DNA of 22,586 nucleotides from positions 112,217 through 134,802 of the forward strand of contig NW_014577694.1 in assembly GCF_000485595.1 (NCBI RefSeq), written 5' to 3'. Made by a program: the position numbers and the translations under genes. The DNA is from Priapulus caudatus. Its lineage: Eukaryota > Priapulida > Priapulimorpha > Priapulimorphida > Priapulidae. Shown here in pieces: positions 1 through 10,487 of this stretch (its first letter is position 1; each line of letters opens with the position of its first letter). A model generated the notes under the pieces. That model was given only the letters and a program-made list of their open reading frames with translations, did no database searches and was not told the DNA's origin.

Positions 1-570
1 CGTACCTACCTACCTACCTTACTGACACACCGATATACCTACCTACACATCTACTAACCTACACGCGTGCTTATTTATACACGTACCTACCTACCTACCT
101 TACTGACACACCGATATACCTACCTACACATCTACTAACCTACACGCGTGCTTATTTATACACGTACCTACCTACCTACCCTACTGACACACCGATATAC
201 CTACCTACACATCTACTAACCTACACGCGTGCTTATGTATACACGTACCTACTTACGTACCTTACTGACACACCGATATACCTACCTACACATCTACTAA
301 CCTATACGCGTGCTTATGTATACACGTACCTACCTACCTACCTTACTGACACACCGATATACCTACCTACACATCTACTAACCTACACGCGTGCTTATTT
401 ATACACGTACCTACCTACCTACCTTACTGACACACCGATATACCTACCTACACATCTACCAACCTACACGCGTGCTTATGTATACACGTACCTGCCTACC
501 TACCTTACTAACACACCGATATACCTACCTACACATCTACTAACCTACACGCGTGCTTATGTACATACGT
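1..570. repeat. 81-bp minisatellite, about 7 copies
   Basis: A unit beginning CGTACCTACC recurs at 1, 82, 163, 244, 325, 406 and 487, an exact 81-bp period, with a partial copy after 568. Each unit has a CTAC-rich half, then a CTGACACACCGATATAC segment and a CACGCGTGCTTAT segment. Units differ by single substitutions, for example TTATTTATA against TTATGTATA. The array continues beyond the left edge. A shorter array of the same unit occurs at 8685-8925. No coding function is suggested. Confidence 0.95.
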
Positions 571-1230
571 ACCTACCTACGTACCCTCATACACACCTAC
601 TAACCTATACAGGTTCCCACGTACCCATGTACCTACCTGCACTCATACACACCTACCTATACTCCCATACCCATCTACCAACCTACGAATGTACCCACGT
701 ACCCATGGAGCAAAGGGCGGGTGGACGCACGTGCCCACACACGTACACCTGTTAGAGTCACTTCACAAGCTACATCTAGCGACGTCATAGCAAATCAGCT
801 GAAAGCAAGCGCCAGTTCCATAATCCAAGACGAATGTCAACATAGACGAAAAATCCAATTAGAAGCGGCAGCTGCGCAAATTATTTGATCGTGGACTCTG
901 CTGCAGCCACTTGCGATGGCACGACCGGAGAGAATTGGATTCTGACCCACAGCACCATGTGAGCGTAAGCGGACGGGTGTGAGCTAAGTTGCATCCAAAT
1001 GGGAAATGGTGTTCGCCGAACCTATGCTCTATCTAAATGCCGAAATGCAATGAAATGTGCGTGTGATTGCATCTCGGTAATAAATAGCTTACCTTTCATT
1101 GTTGATCAGATGTTGAAACGTCGCTATATGAAACCAGTCCGACGTTTTCACTGCCTCTTCCTTTACCCGACTTCGCCTACACCCTCACAATGTCATTGCT
1201 TATATATAGCAGAGCAACAATAGTTTAATT
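571..1230. other. Non-coding flank Y, duplicated at 8926-9620
   Basis: This stretch begins with degenerate CCTAC-rich sequence and continues with mixed sequence. I see no convincing gene in it. The 74-residue ORF at 999-1223 has no recognisable motif. In the second copy the same stretch carries indels, which argues against a conserved frame. It lies 3' of the minus-strand TSR gene. Confidence 0.7.
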
Positions 1231-1630
1231 ATATGTATGTTCAAAAGGTTGGCGAAAAAGTTGCGAGATAATTGCAGCAACTTTAATATGTATTATTAGC
1301 GTAGCGCCTGGGTAGCGTAATTATTGCAATTAAACCAGTATTTGGTCTTAGACGTAGATTGGAGTTCAGCCAGATTCACAAGGTTAGCGAAAAAGTTATG
1401 AAATAATTGCAGCAATTTTAATATGTATTATTAGCGTAGCGTCTGGGTAACGTAATTATTGCATTTAAACCAGTAGCAGAGCAACAATAGTTTAATTATA
1501 TGTATGTTCAAAAGGTTCGCGAAAAGGTTACGAAATAATTGCAGCAATTTTAATATGTATTATTAGCGTAGCGCCTGGGTAATGTAATTATTGCATTTAA
1601 ACCAGTATTTGGTCTGAGACGTAGAATCAA
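1231..1630. repeat. About 133-bp tandem repeat, three copies
   Basis: Three units share AAAAGGTT-GCGAAAA, AATAATTGCAGCAA, TATTATTAGCGTAGCG and a TGGGTAA-CGTAATTATTGCA segment. The TATTATTAGC anchor occurs at about 1291, 1426 and 1558, a spacing of 135 and 132 bp. The block is repeated in the duplicate at about 9620-10095, and one strongly diverged unit lies near 10980-11115. It lies 3' of the TSR gene and could be transcribed as its 3' UTR, but no AATAAA signal was identified to support that. Confidence 0.85.
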
Positions 1631-1631
1631 A

Positions 1632-1633
1632 AG

Positions 1634-1696
<63 letters not shown>
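1632..1696. repeat. GATA microsatellite
   Basis: A nearly perfect (GATA)n tract of about 16 repeats. It sits just 3' of the stop codon of the minus-strand TSR gene. The equivalent position beyond Y' (10100-10505) is greatly expanded. Confidence 0.95.
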
Positions 1697-1750
1697 CACT
1701 TATCGACATATGCAATCGCTAGTGATTCAGCGCACGACCTTTGCAAATCT

Positions 1751-3159
1751 CTAGATCAGGGGCGGAATGCGTCCCTGCAAGAAATCGAAGAAATTCTTCA
1801 AACAGGAAGTCTCCGGTGCTCCCGATAAGATGTCGATGAATGCGCTGGCGATGCCGATGCCGTGGCACGATGGTCCGCAGGGCTTCACCTCCATAGTTCC
1901 TATGTTGTTCGCAGCCTCACAGGGGTCGACGTCAGACTCGCTGTTAACGGTGTTGTTGATGTTGACGCAAGGCAGCTGTCCGATGGGTATTTGGTCGCCA
2001 CATATGTGACATGTGCAATTACGCGAGCGAGTCTGTGTAGATAGGTAGAAACACGAATGAGATCACGAATTGTTAGCGATCCGTTATGATCTTACTCCCG
2101 GTAAACGCAATACTGAGGTTGGTTGTTCAGAAGTTTCCCGCTAACGCTATTGCCATGCGGCGTATGCGATATAGATGAGAGGAGCAAGATGTATGGTAAT
2201 CATATTAGGAGTGGCATAAATATAGATATATTATAATATCTATATCCAAATTACTTAGAAACGCGAGCAAACTGCGTTTATGGGTGTGTGTGTGTGGTGT
2301 GGTGTAGTGGTGTGTGTGTGTGTGGGGGGGGAGGGGGTGCACGCCCGTGTGTGTACGTGTGTGCGTGTGTGTGTGTTTATGTGTGTGTGTGTTGTCAGTG
2401 CATGTGTATGTGCGGTGCGTACGTGTGTGCGTGCGTGAGCGAGTGAGTGTGTGCGTGCGTGCGGGCGTAATAACGTCTTACTAGCGTTCGGGTCATTACA
2501 GTAAGAATTATAATTTATCATACCTGATGTCCACAGGTTTTGGACGAGCATTCGGTAAACTGGTTCCATGCACCACATTGACGGTTTTCCTCCGGACAGA
2601 AAGCCCCAAGAAATAGGCCGAGAACTTGCAGCTTGGGGTCTTTGACAACAAGACGGGTTAAACAGCCACAATATAATAATCATAGGATGTAGTTTACGCG
2701 ACTATTCACGTCAATATAATACGGTACTGAATGAGGTGAAACATTACGTGTGGTCACGACGCAAAACAACAACTGCTTTAAATTGACCAGTGCTTATATA
2801 AACGGATCAAGATCTCGTTCATGCTACATAATTCTATACGAATGACAATAACTAACGCAAGCATGTCATATGTATTATATAACTTTGTTAATTCTTTAAC
2901 ATAAAACTAATGAACATTGTGATTGAAACGTGAATTTCAGTAATTGCATATTTTCAAATGTAGGGCTATGTTTCATACCTTGCGGTGAGTTCTTCATGCT
3001 ATCGTAGACGCTACAGTATACGGAACTGTCATTGGATTGACGCTGCGGCAATAGGGTCCCAACGAGCTCTCTAAATAATGTATGTGCCGTTCGATGTTGG
3101 GCACAGGTAAGCCCAGTCGAAACGACGAATGCGATCAGATAAACGACACCTACGTGCAT
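1751..3159 (-). CDS. Secreted TSP1-domain cysteine-rich protein, three exons
   Basis: I assemble three exons: 3159-2979, 2639-2524 and 2032-1751, 579 nt in all, encoding 192 residues plus a TAG stop. Exon 1 starts at an ATG and encodes a clear signal peptide (VYLIAFVVSTGLTCAQ) and a linker, ending at AG|GTATGA in phase 1. Exon 2 follows the acceptor GTCAAAG and contains CPEENRQCGAW and WNQFTECSSKTCG, ending at CAG|GTATGA in phase 0. Exon 3 follows a pyrimidine-rich acceptor ending CTACACAG. It continues in frame with TRSRNC, further cysteines and CGPSC near residues 151-155. W85, C91-S, T-C96-G, R-x-R-x-C105 and the closing cysteine pair match the thrombospondin type-1 repeat pattern. The usual second Trp is Phe88. 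The protein has potential N-glycosylation sites (NCT, NNT) and a ~35-residue tail after the TSR. It has no membrane helix after the signal peptide, so it is probably extracellular. Function is unknown. Splicing is inferred from consensus sites and phase agreement only. Confidence 0.78.
2215..2250. repeat. AT-rich palindrome in intron 2
   Basis: GATATA and TATATC arms around ATTATAAT form a short inverted repeat (about 2222-2247). The second copy at about 6690-6717 keeps the palindrome although its internal bases differ. That difference is the first mismatch after 186 identical intron bases. Confidence 0.6.
2281..2465. repeat. TG-rich repeat inside intron 2 of the TSR gene
   Basis: An interrupted (TG)n tract with a run of eight G and TGCG-rich parts fills much of the 491-bp second intron (2033-2523). 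The 142-residue minus-strand ORF across it is a repeat translation, not a protein. The tract recurs at 6750-6945 in the second copy. Confidence 0.9.
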
Positions 3160-3240
3160 AAAGGAACTGTCAAACTATATCACTTGGGTTCGACACAAAA
3201 ACGATAGGCTGATATTAAATAAATCAAATGTTTCCACAAA
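3160..3240 (-). promoter_or_regulatory. 5' flank of the TSR gene, possible core promoter
   Basis: About 80 bp separate the start codon from the GA tract. On the minus strand this holds an AT-rich stretch (TTTATTTAATATC, about 3212-3224) that could act as a TATA-like element. No transcription start can be fixed from sequence alone, so this is a weak call. Confidence 0.2.
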
Positions 3241-3695
3241 TGTGAGAGAGGGAGGTTAGTGAGAGAGGGGAAAGTGAGGGAGAGATAAGAGGGGATACAC
3301 AAGAGGAGGAGAGAGGGCGGACAACGAAAGAGATCGAGAGAGGGCGGACAACGAAAGAGATCGAGACAGAGAAATGGAGAAAGGAAGAAGAGGAGCAACG
3401 CCAGAAAGAAAGAGAGAGCGATAGATAGATAAATAGAGATAAAGAGAGCGAGAGGGAGAGAGCGAGAAAGAGAGAGAGAGACAGAAAGAAAGAGAGACAG
3501 AAAGAAAGAGAGAGAGAGAGAGAGAGAGAGTCTGAGAGAGAGAAAAAAAAGAGAGAGAGAGAGAGAAAGAAAGAAAGTGACAGAAAGAAAGAGACAGAGA
3601 AAGAAAGAGAAAGAGAGAGAGAGAGACAGACGGAGAGAGAGAGAGAGAGAGAAAGAGAGGGAGAGAGAAAGAAAGAGAGAGAGAGAGAGAGAAAG
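3241..3695. repeat. About 450-bp polypurine GA tract
   Basis: An almost pure purine tract of GAGA, GAAA and GGGA motifs starts about 80 bp upstream of the TSR gene start codon. It is (CT)n on the gene's sense strand. Two 21-bp repeats of GGCGGACAACGAAAGAGATC lie near 3316-3364. The ORFs of 182 residues (minus) and 102 residues (plus) across it are low-complexity artefacts. The tract recurs at 7695-8155. Confidence 0.95.
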
Positions 3696-4240
3696 GAGGC
3701 CGTCCTACTTCAATACAGTACAGACGATTATCACTTATATTTGCTGGGCATTTAGTCAATCCTTGGTTGCGTTGATTATCACCGGCCCTATATCTCACAC
3801 ACAAAAACTAGCACATCATGGTCGTAAAATTGATATTCGCTCTTATCAATTCGGTATATTTCGTGAATTAAATAGATGCTATTGAACCTGCTGTTAAGGT
3901 ATATACGTTACTTTACATTTATACATGGCGATGAATATCTTTCTGGCGTTGTATAGTGTCCCCAAAATTATGTTGTGAACGGTGGTTTTTGAGGATTTTA
4001 CTAATTCTTGCTACAGATAATTTCGGTTGACACAAGTAGACATACACATAACCACGCACCTACGTACCCGCATACCTCTTACCCTCTACCAACCTACTTA
4101 CGCACAAACGTAGCTATGTACCCATCTACGACAGGAACCCATCTACTCAACTTCCCGACATACCTGTACACCCATATAACTACCTGTACACCTACTAATC
4201 TACACGCGTACCTATCTATGTACAGACGTACCTATACGAC
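3696..4240. other. Upstream part of block X; no gene seen
   Basis: Unique-looking sequence passes into a degenerate CCTAC/CACC-rich stretch from about 4035 to 4240 that resembles the minisatellite. Block X ends here at about 4235 (CGTACCTATA, then CGACAAGTACATG). The second copy runs on into the 81-bp array at this point. No coding exon is evident. Confidence 0.6.
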
Positions 4241-6175
4241 AAGTACATGATAAAACATTAACATGAAACTGAAAGATATCGTAAATTTTAAGCTTGTCAG
4301 GAGACCGCTGACACGATGAATTTGTACGTTATATTACGATGCGGTCTAATGAATTTCTACGACTTCCAGCAAAAATTCTTTCCAATCCACCAAAATCTGA
4401 TAATTAAATGTTAACGTACCATTACTGCGATTATCTATTGAAATTCTGTAAATTCTGTGTTTATATGATGACAGGCTGACAGCTAACAAACGCAGCCGGT
4501 GCTTCCGTACAGCCGAATTTAATGCTTAGAGCAGCAAACATAGATCGACATTGATACCTACGATTTTGTCACCATTATACAGAACAAAGTTTAAATACTG
4601 ACATAGTATTATACTAATTCTATGATTATCTGTCTAAGCTGGGTAGAAATATTTTCAATATGTTGTGATATGGTGTCCACAACACTGCATACAAACCTGA
4701 CCGGTGTAGTGTGAGCTCCTTAATCCCGTGAGAAATTTACCACTTATAAATATACGGTTATATATAGGCGTGTCTAGCAGAAGCTGCGCATTTGATCGGC
4801 GCATGGGCGTACAGCCTTTATTTGCTGATGGATAATGTATAGGCGGGGTCAGCTCGTCACGGTGGGTAAGGAGCTCACAGTACATTCGTATTTCAGCCCC
4901 GACGACCGAACACCGCTGTATGAACCCGTACAGAATGTAATGTACCGAACACGTATTAACTATGAAATACCGGGTCGTGAAATCTCTCGGTGGATTTGTC
5001 AGATATTCGTAGTACAGTCATAATTTTTAAAAATCACATTCAGGGTGTTTTTTTTTACCATTTGACGTTTTACCGAGTACTGTCCTCGTTCACAGGTTCA
5101 GCTGTTTATCCCGATATAGTGATGGCCATTTGAGGCAGGAGGTGGCAGCACGGCTCAGCGGGTAGCATTTATTTTTCTACGGGCAACGTTGTTATGTTTT
5201 ATATTACGTGATATGATCTGAACAGTGAAATTTCGTTCTGTTCTGAAAAGTTTCTTCTGAATGAAATTCTTCTTCTTCCGATAACCGCGCCCATCTTTTT
5301 AAGATTCGGACAAAATAAACATCAATGCTATATGCATGAACATGCTGAGGGGCGATGAAAGATTTTCGCTGGGTTTTGTATAGTGCAGTGGGCGAGTTGC
5401 ATCATGGGAAGATACTCGTATTGGAAACGAATCTGCATGCGTGTAACATAATTTGTTTACAAATTTACATTTTAATGCATTAAGTTGTGGTAGGTGCATT
5501 TGTGCATGCCAAGAAACGTCTGAGATACCGCATTTATAGATCCTGTTTATGTATGTATATGAAAGTAAAGGTATTATCAAATATATATATATATATGTAT
5601 GTATATGTATATATATATTTATAATATCAAACGTTTTCGGAAGTGATGCATTTCCCTATTGATTCTCTAACGGTAGTAACGAGAGAACTATATAGAAGTA
5701 CTAGTAGAATTATTTCTATGGTCGTTACCCTACACATGCGGCTTGGCAGTTTGGGACATGTGTCATTCAGCACCGCAAATTATAATATTGGTGCACTGTA
5801 ACTCACAAGATGTGTATTAGTAACTCATTATTCGTCAGCTAACAACACAGAACAATGATACTTGCAAAAAGTGCATCATATACGAAACCAAAACGTACAA
5901 TATAGGTTGATAATAAGCAAATTTATTCTCATATATTGATCCTTTAGTATGATTGACGTTACAAGTCAACCTATACATGTCAATGCAAGACGTGTGTGTG
6001 TGTTTTATAGATATATCTTCATTCAGCGTATTGTAAAAATAAATGCATTTGAAAGGGCTTGTCACACGCACTTATAAAGTATATTCTATATATGGAATGC
6101 AAGAAAACTGCGTCACAATTTCTCTCGAGTAATCGACATATCAACATATCGATACATCGATATACATATCGATAT
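4241..6175. other. Segment between the two gene blocks; no recognised gene
   Basis: This 1.9-kb AT-rich segment is not repeated in the window. It contains a poly-T run near 5050 and a TA/TATG microsatellite at 5580-5622. At 6130-6185, next to the start of block X', it has a cluster of ATCGAT/CATATCGA repeats. ORFs at 4835-5023 (plus, 62 residues) and 4655-4885 (minus, 76 residues) have mixed, non-repetitive composition but no motif I recognise. In a tandem array one would expect minisatellite, Y and GATA here, and they are absent. Confidence 0.6.
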
Positions 6176-6224
6176 ATCGACATATGCAATCGTTATGATT
6201 CAGCGCACGACCTTTGCAAAATCT

Positions 6225-7619
6225 CTAGATAGGGGCGAATGCGTCCTGCAAGAAATCGAAGAAATTCTTCAAACAGGAAGTCTTCGGTGCTCCGATAAAG
6301 ATGTCGAATGAATGCTCTGGCGATGTCAAGGCCGTGGCACGATGGTCCGCAGGCCTTCACCTCAATAGTTCCTATGTTCTTCGCATCCTCACAGTGGTCG
6401 ACGTCAGACTCGCTGTTAACGGTGTTGTTGATGTTGACGCAAGGCAGCGGTCCGATGGGTATTTGTTCGCCACACATGTGACATGTGCAATTACGCGAGC
6501 GAGTCTGTGTAGATAGGTAGAAACACGAATGAGATCACGAATTGTTAGCGATCCGTTATGATCTTACTCCCGGTAAACGCAATACTGAGGTTGGTTGTTC
6601 AGAAGTTTCCCGCTAACGCTATTGCCATGCGGCGTATGCGATATAGATGAGAGGAGCAAGATGTATGGTAATCATATTAGGAGTGGCATAATATAGATTA
6701 TATATAATATCTATATCCAAATTACTTAGAAACGCGAGCAAACGGCGTTTATGGGTGTGTGTGTGTGGTGTGGTGTGGTGTGTGTGTGTGTGGGGGGGGG
6801 AGGGGGTGCACGCGCGTGTGTGTACGTGTGTGCGTGTGTGTGTGTTTATGTGTTGTGTGTGTTGTCAGTGCATGTGTATGTTGGGTGCGCTACGTGTGTG
6901 CGTGGCGTGAGCGATGTGAGTGTGTGCGTGCGTGCGGGAATAACGTCTTACTAGGCGTTCGGGTCATTACAGTAGAATTATAATTTCTCATACCTGATGT
7001 CCACAGGTTTTGACGAGCATTCGGTAAACTGGTTCCATGCACCACATTGACGGTTTTTCCTCCGGACAGAAGCCCCAAGAAATAGGCCGAGACTTGCAGC
7101 TTGGGGTCTTTGACAACAAGACGGGTTAAACAGCCACATATAATAATCATAGGATGTAGTTTACCGACTATTCACGTCAATATAATACGGGACTGAATGA
7201 GGTGAAACATTCGTGTGGTCACGACGGAAAACAAAACTGCTTTAAATTGACCAGTGCTTATATTACGGATCAAGACCTCGTTCATGCTACATAATTCTAT
7301 ACGAATGACAATAACTAACGCAAGCTGTCATATGTATTATATAACTTTGTTAATTCTTTAACATAAAACTAATGAACATTGTGCTTGAAACGTGAATTTT
7401 AGTAATTGCATATTTTCAAATATAGGGCTATGTTTCATACCTTGCGGTGAGTTCTTCATGCTATCGTAGACGCTACAGTATACGGATAGTCATTGGATTG
7501 ACGCTGCGGCATAGGTCCCAACGAGCTCTCTAAATAATGTATGTGCCGTTCGGTGTTGGGCACAGGTAAGCCCAGTCGAAACGACGAATGCGATCCGAAT
7601 AAACGACACCTACGTGCAT
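6225..7619 (-). pseudogene. Second TSP1-protein gene copy, frameshifted as written
   Basis: Exons correspond to 7619-7441, 7107-6994 and 6504-6225, with the same start codon, splice sites and stop triplet as the first copy. Exon 1 has several indels (179 against 181 nt). Exon 2 has four (114 against 116 nt), which shift the TSP1 frame. Exon 3 reads in frame from its acceptor through CGPSCHG and is then broken by indels (280 against 282 nt). Exon 3 carries about 12 residue changes, including I to M, D to E, Q to P, P to H, A to D, N to K, P to A and S to R, yet every cysteine in that part is kept. The same one-base indel noise is present in non-coding DNA. It may therefore be a functional paralogue read poorly, rather than a true pseudogene. 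Confidence 0.65.
6750..6945. repeat. TG-rich repeat, intron 2 of the second copy
   Basis: Counterpart of 2281-2465, with small length changes in the TG, G and TGCG runs. The plus-strand ORFs of 67 and 74 residues here are translations of the repeat. Confidence 0.9.
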
Positions 7620-7694
7620 AAAGGAACGTCAAACTATATCACTTGGTTCGACACAAAAACGATAGGCTATATTAAATATCAATGTTTCCAACAA

Positions 7695-8155
7695 ATGTGA
7701 GAGAGGGAGTGTAGTGAGAGAGGGGAAAGTGAGGGAGAGATGAGAGGGGATACACAAGAGGAGGAGAGAGGCGGACAACGAAAGAGATCGAGAGAGGGCG
7801 GACAACGAAAGAGATCGCAGAAGAAATGGAGAAAGGAAGAAGAGGAGCAACGCCAGAAAGAAAGAGAGAGCGATAGATAGATAAATAGAGATAAAGAGAG
7901 CGAGAGGAAGGAGAGCGAGAAAGGAGAAGAGAGAGACAGAAAGAAAGAGAGACAGAAAGAAGAGAGAGAGAGAGAGAGAGAGAGTCTGAGAGAGAGAAAA
8001 AAAAGAGAGAGAGAGAGAGAAAGAAAGAAAGTGACAGAAAGAAAGAGACAGAGAAAGAAAGAGAAGAGGAGAGAAGAGACAGACGGAGAGAGAGAGAGAG
8101 AGAGAGAGAAGAGAGGAGGAGAAGAAAGAAAGTAGAGGAGAGAGAGAGAAAGGAG
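7695..8155. repeat. Polypurine GA tract upstream of the second gene copy
   Basis: Counterpart of 3241-3695, with the same non-repetitive landmarks (GGCGGACAACGAAAGAGATC near 7791-7817) and many one-base length changes. The 192-residue minus-strand ORF is a Ser/Leu low-complexity artefact. Confidence 0.95.
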
Positions 8156-8684
8156 GCCGTCCTACTTCAATACAGTACAGACGATTATCACTTATATTTG
8201 CTGGCATTTAGTCAATCTTGGTTGCGTTGATTATCACCGGCCCTATATCTCACACACAAAAACTAGCACATCATGTCGTAAAATTGAATTTCCTCTTATC
8301 AATTCGTATATTTCGTGAATTAAATAGATGCTATTGAACCTGCTGTTAACGTATATACGTTACTTTACATTTATACATTGCGATGAATATCTTGCTGGCG
8401 TTGTATAGTGTCCCCAAAATGATGCTGTGAACGATGGTTTTTGAAGAATTTACTAATTCTTGCTACAGATAATTTCGGTTGACACAAGTAGACATACACA
8501 TAACCAACGCACCTACGTCCCGCATACTTCTTACCCTCTACCACCTACTTACGCACATACGTAGCTATGTACCCATCTACGACATGAACCCATCTACCCA
8601 ACTTCCTGACATACCTGTACACCCATATAACTACCTGTACACCTACTAATCTACACGCGTACCTATCTATGTACAGACGTACCT

Positions 8685-8925
8685 ATACCTACCTACCTTA
8701 CTGACACACCGATATACCTACCTACACATCTACTAACCTACACGCGTGCTTATTTATACACGTACCACCTACCTACCTTACTGACACACCGATATACCTA
8801 CCTACACATCTACCAACCTACACGCGTGCTTATGTATACACGTACCTGCCTACCTACCTTACTAACACACCGATATACCTACCACACATCTATAACCTAC
8901 ACGCGTGCTTATGTACATACGTACC
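8685..8925. repeat. 81-bp minisatellite, about 3 copies
   Basis: Same unit as 1-570 (CTGACACACCGATATACC and CACGCGTGCTTAT landmarks) but only about three copies, so the array differs in length between the two segments. It joins block X' to Y' without a break. Confidence 0.92.
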
Positions 8926-10095
8926 TACCTACGTCCCTCATCACACCTACTACCTATACAGGTTCCACTACCCATGTACCTACTGCAACTCATACACACC
9001 TACCTATACTCCCATACCCATCTACCAACCTACGAATGTACCCACGTACCCATGGAGCAAAGGGCGGGGTGGACGCACGGTGCCCACACAGCGTACATCT
9101 GTTAGAAGTCACTTCACAAGCTACATCTAGCGACGTCATAGCAATCAGCTGAAAGCAAGACCAGTTCCATATCACAAGACAATGTACAACATGGACGAAA
9201 AATTAATTAGAAGCGGGAAGCTGCGCAAATTATTTGAGTCGTGGACTCTGCTGCAGCCACTTGCGATGGCACGGACCGAGAGACATGATTCTGACCAACA
9301 GCCCCATGTGAGCGTTAGCGCGACGGGTGTGAGCTAATGTGCATCCAAATGGGAAATGGTGTTCGCGAACCTGTGCTCTATCTAAATGCCGAAATGCAAT
9401 GAAATGTGCCGTGTGATTGTATCTCGGTAATAAATAGCTTACCTTTCATTGTTGATCAGATGTTGAAACGTCGCTATATGAAACCAGTCCGACGTTTTCA
9501 CTGCCTCTTCCTGCTTCACGACTTCGCCCCACTCACAATGTCTACCCTGAGCTGCTAGTTATGATAAATCATGAAGATCATGTCACTTATATTCTTAATT
9601 AGCAGGAGCAACAATAGTTTAATTATATGTATGTTCAAAAGGTTGGCGGAAAAACTTAGCGAGAGGGGCGGGCGGGGGGGGCGGCTGATATTGGCAGCAA
9701 CTTTCAATATGTATTATTAGCGTAGTGCCTGGGAAAGTAGATTAATTGCAATTAAACCAGGTATTTTTTGGTCCTCAGACGTAGATTGAGAGTTACAGCC
9801 AGATTACAAGCGTTAGCGAAAAAGTTATAAAAAAAAATTGTTGGCAAAGAAAAAAAAGCATAATTTAATATGTATTATTAGAACGTAGCGGTCTGGGTAA
9901 CGTTAATTATGCATTTAAACAGTACAGAGGCAACAATAGGTTTAAAATTATATGTATGTTCAAAATAGGTTCGCGAAAAGGTTACGAAATAATGTGCAGC
10001 ATTTTAAATGTAATTATTAGAGGCGTAGCGCCCTGGGTAATGTAACTATTGCATTTAAGACGCAGTATTATTTGACGTCTGAAACGTAGAAATCA
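8926..10095. repeat. Block Y', second copy of 571-1630
   Basis: It contains the CATGGAGCAAAGGGCGG landmark and the three ~133-bp repeats (TATTATTAG anchors near 9712, 9872 and 10011). It is more heavily altered than block X', including a GGGCGGGCGGGGGGGGCGG run near 9665 and about 60 bp at 9540-9600 that are absent from copy 1. No coding content is seen. Confidence 0.9.
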
Positions 10096-10099
10096 AGAG

Positions 10100-10442
10100 A
10101 GAAGTAGATAGATAGATAGATAAAGATTAGATAGATAGATAGATAGATAAGATAGACTAGACAACAGCACAGACAAGCGATAGCTTAAGAATAGATAAGA
10201 TAGGTGATAGAATAGATTGATTGATAGATAGATAGATAAGATAGATATGATAGATAGATAGATAGATAGAGTAGATAGGGTAGATAGATAGATAGATAGG
10301 TATAATAGATAGATAGATAGATAGATAGATAGAATAGATAGAAAGAAGATAGATGAATAGATAGAATAGATAGAATAGAATAGATAGATAGATAGTAATA
10401 GATTAGATAGATTAGATAGTTAGATAGTAGATAGATAGATAC

Positions 10443-10487
<45 letters not shown>

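Larger units (their letters stand above)
6176..8680. repeat. Block X', second copy of 1697-4240
   Basis: Alignment by eye runs from ATCGACATATGCAATCG through the TSR gene, GA tract and degenerate CTAC stretch. Substitutions are rare outside exon 3 of the gene, but single-base deletions and insertions are frequent throughout. The right edge passes directly into the 81-bp minisatellite, showing the native order of the repeat unit. Confidence 0.93.

Noticed and set aside
1-570. CRISPR-like array
   Set aside because: The 81-bp units are contiguous with no unique spacers, and the surrounding DNA is eukaryotic.
1767-2044. Plus-strand ORFs of 80 and 60 residues
   Set aside because: They are antisense shadows of exon 3 of the minus-strand TSP1 gene, which has splice sites, cysteine pattern and phase agreement. 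The same holds for 6301-6516.
2255-2683. 142-residue minus-strand ORF covering exon 2
   Set aside because: It reads exon 2 in the wrong frame and runs into the intron TG repeat. The splice-consistent frame gives the TSP1 motif instead.
3256-3885. Long ORFs of Ser/Leu/Phe (minus) or Arg/Glu/Lys (plus) composition
   Set aside because: They translate the GA/CT purine tract. Composition is two or three residues only, and the second copy breaks the frame.
4655-5023. Overlapping ORFs with protein-like composition
   Set aside because: No motif recognised, no convincing splice borders and overlap on opposite strands; not enough to call a gene.
5140-5215. tRNA or SINE A-box (GGCTCAGCGGGTAG)
   Set aside because: It resembles a tRNA A-box, but no GGTTCGA-type B-box lies at the right distance and no cloverleaf can be drawn.
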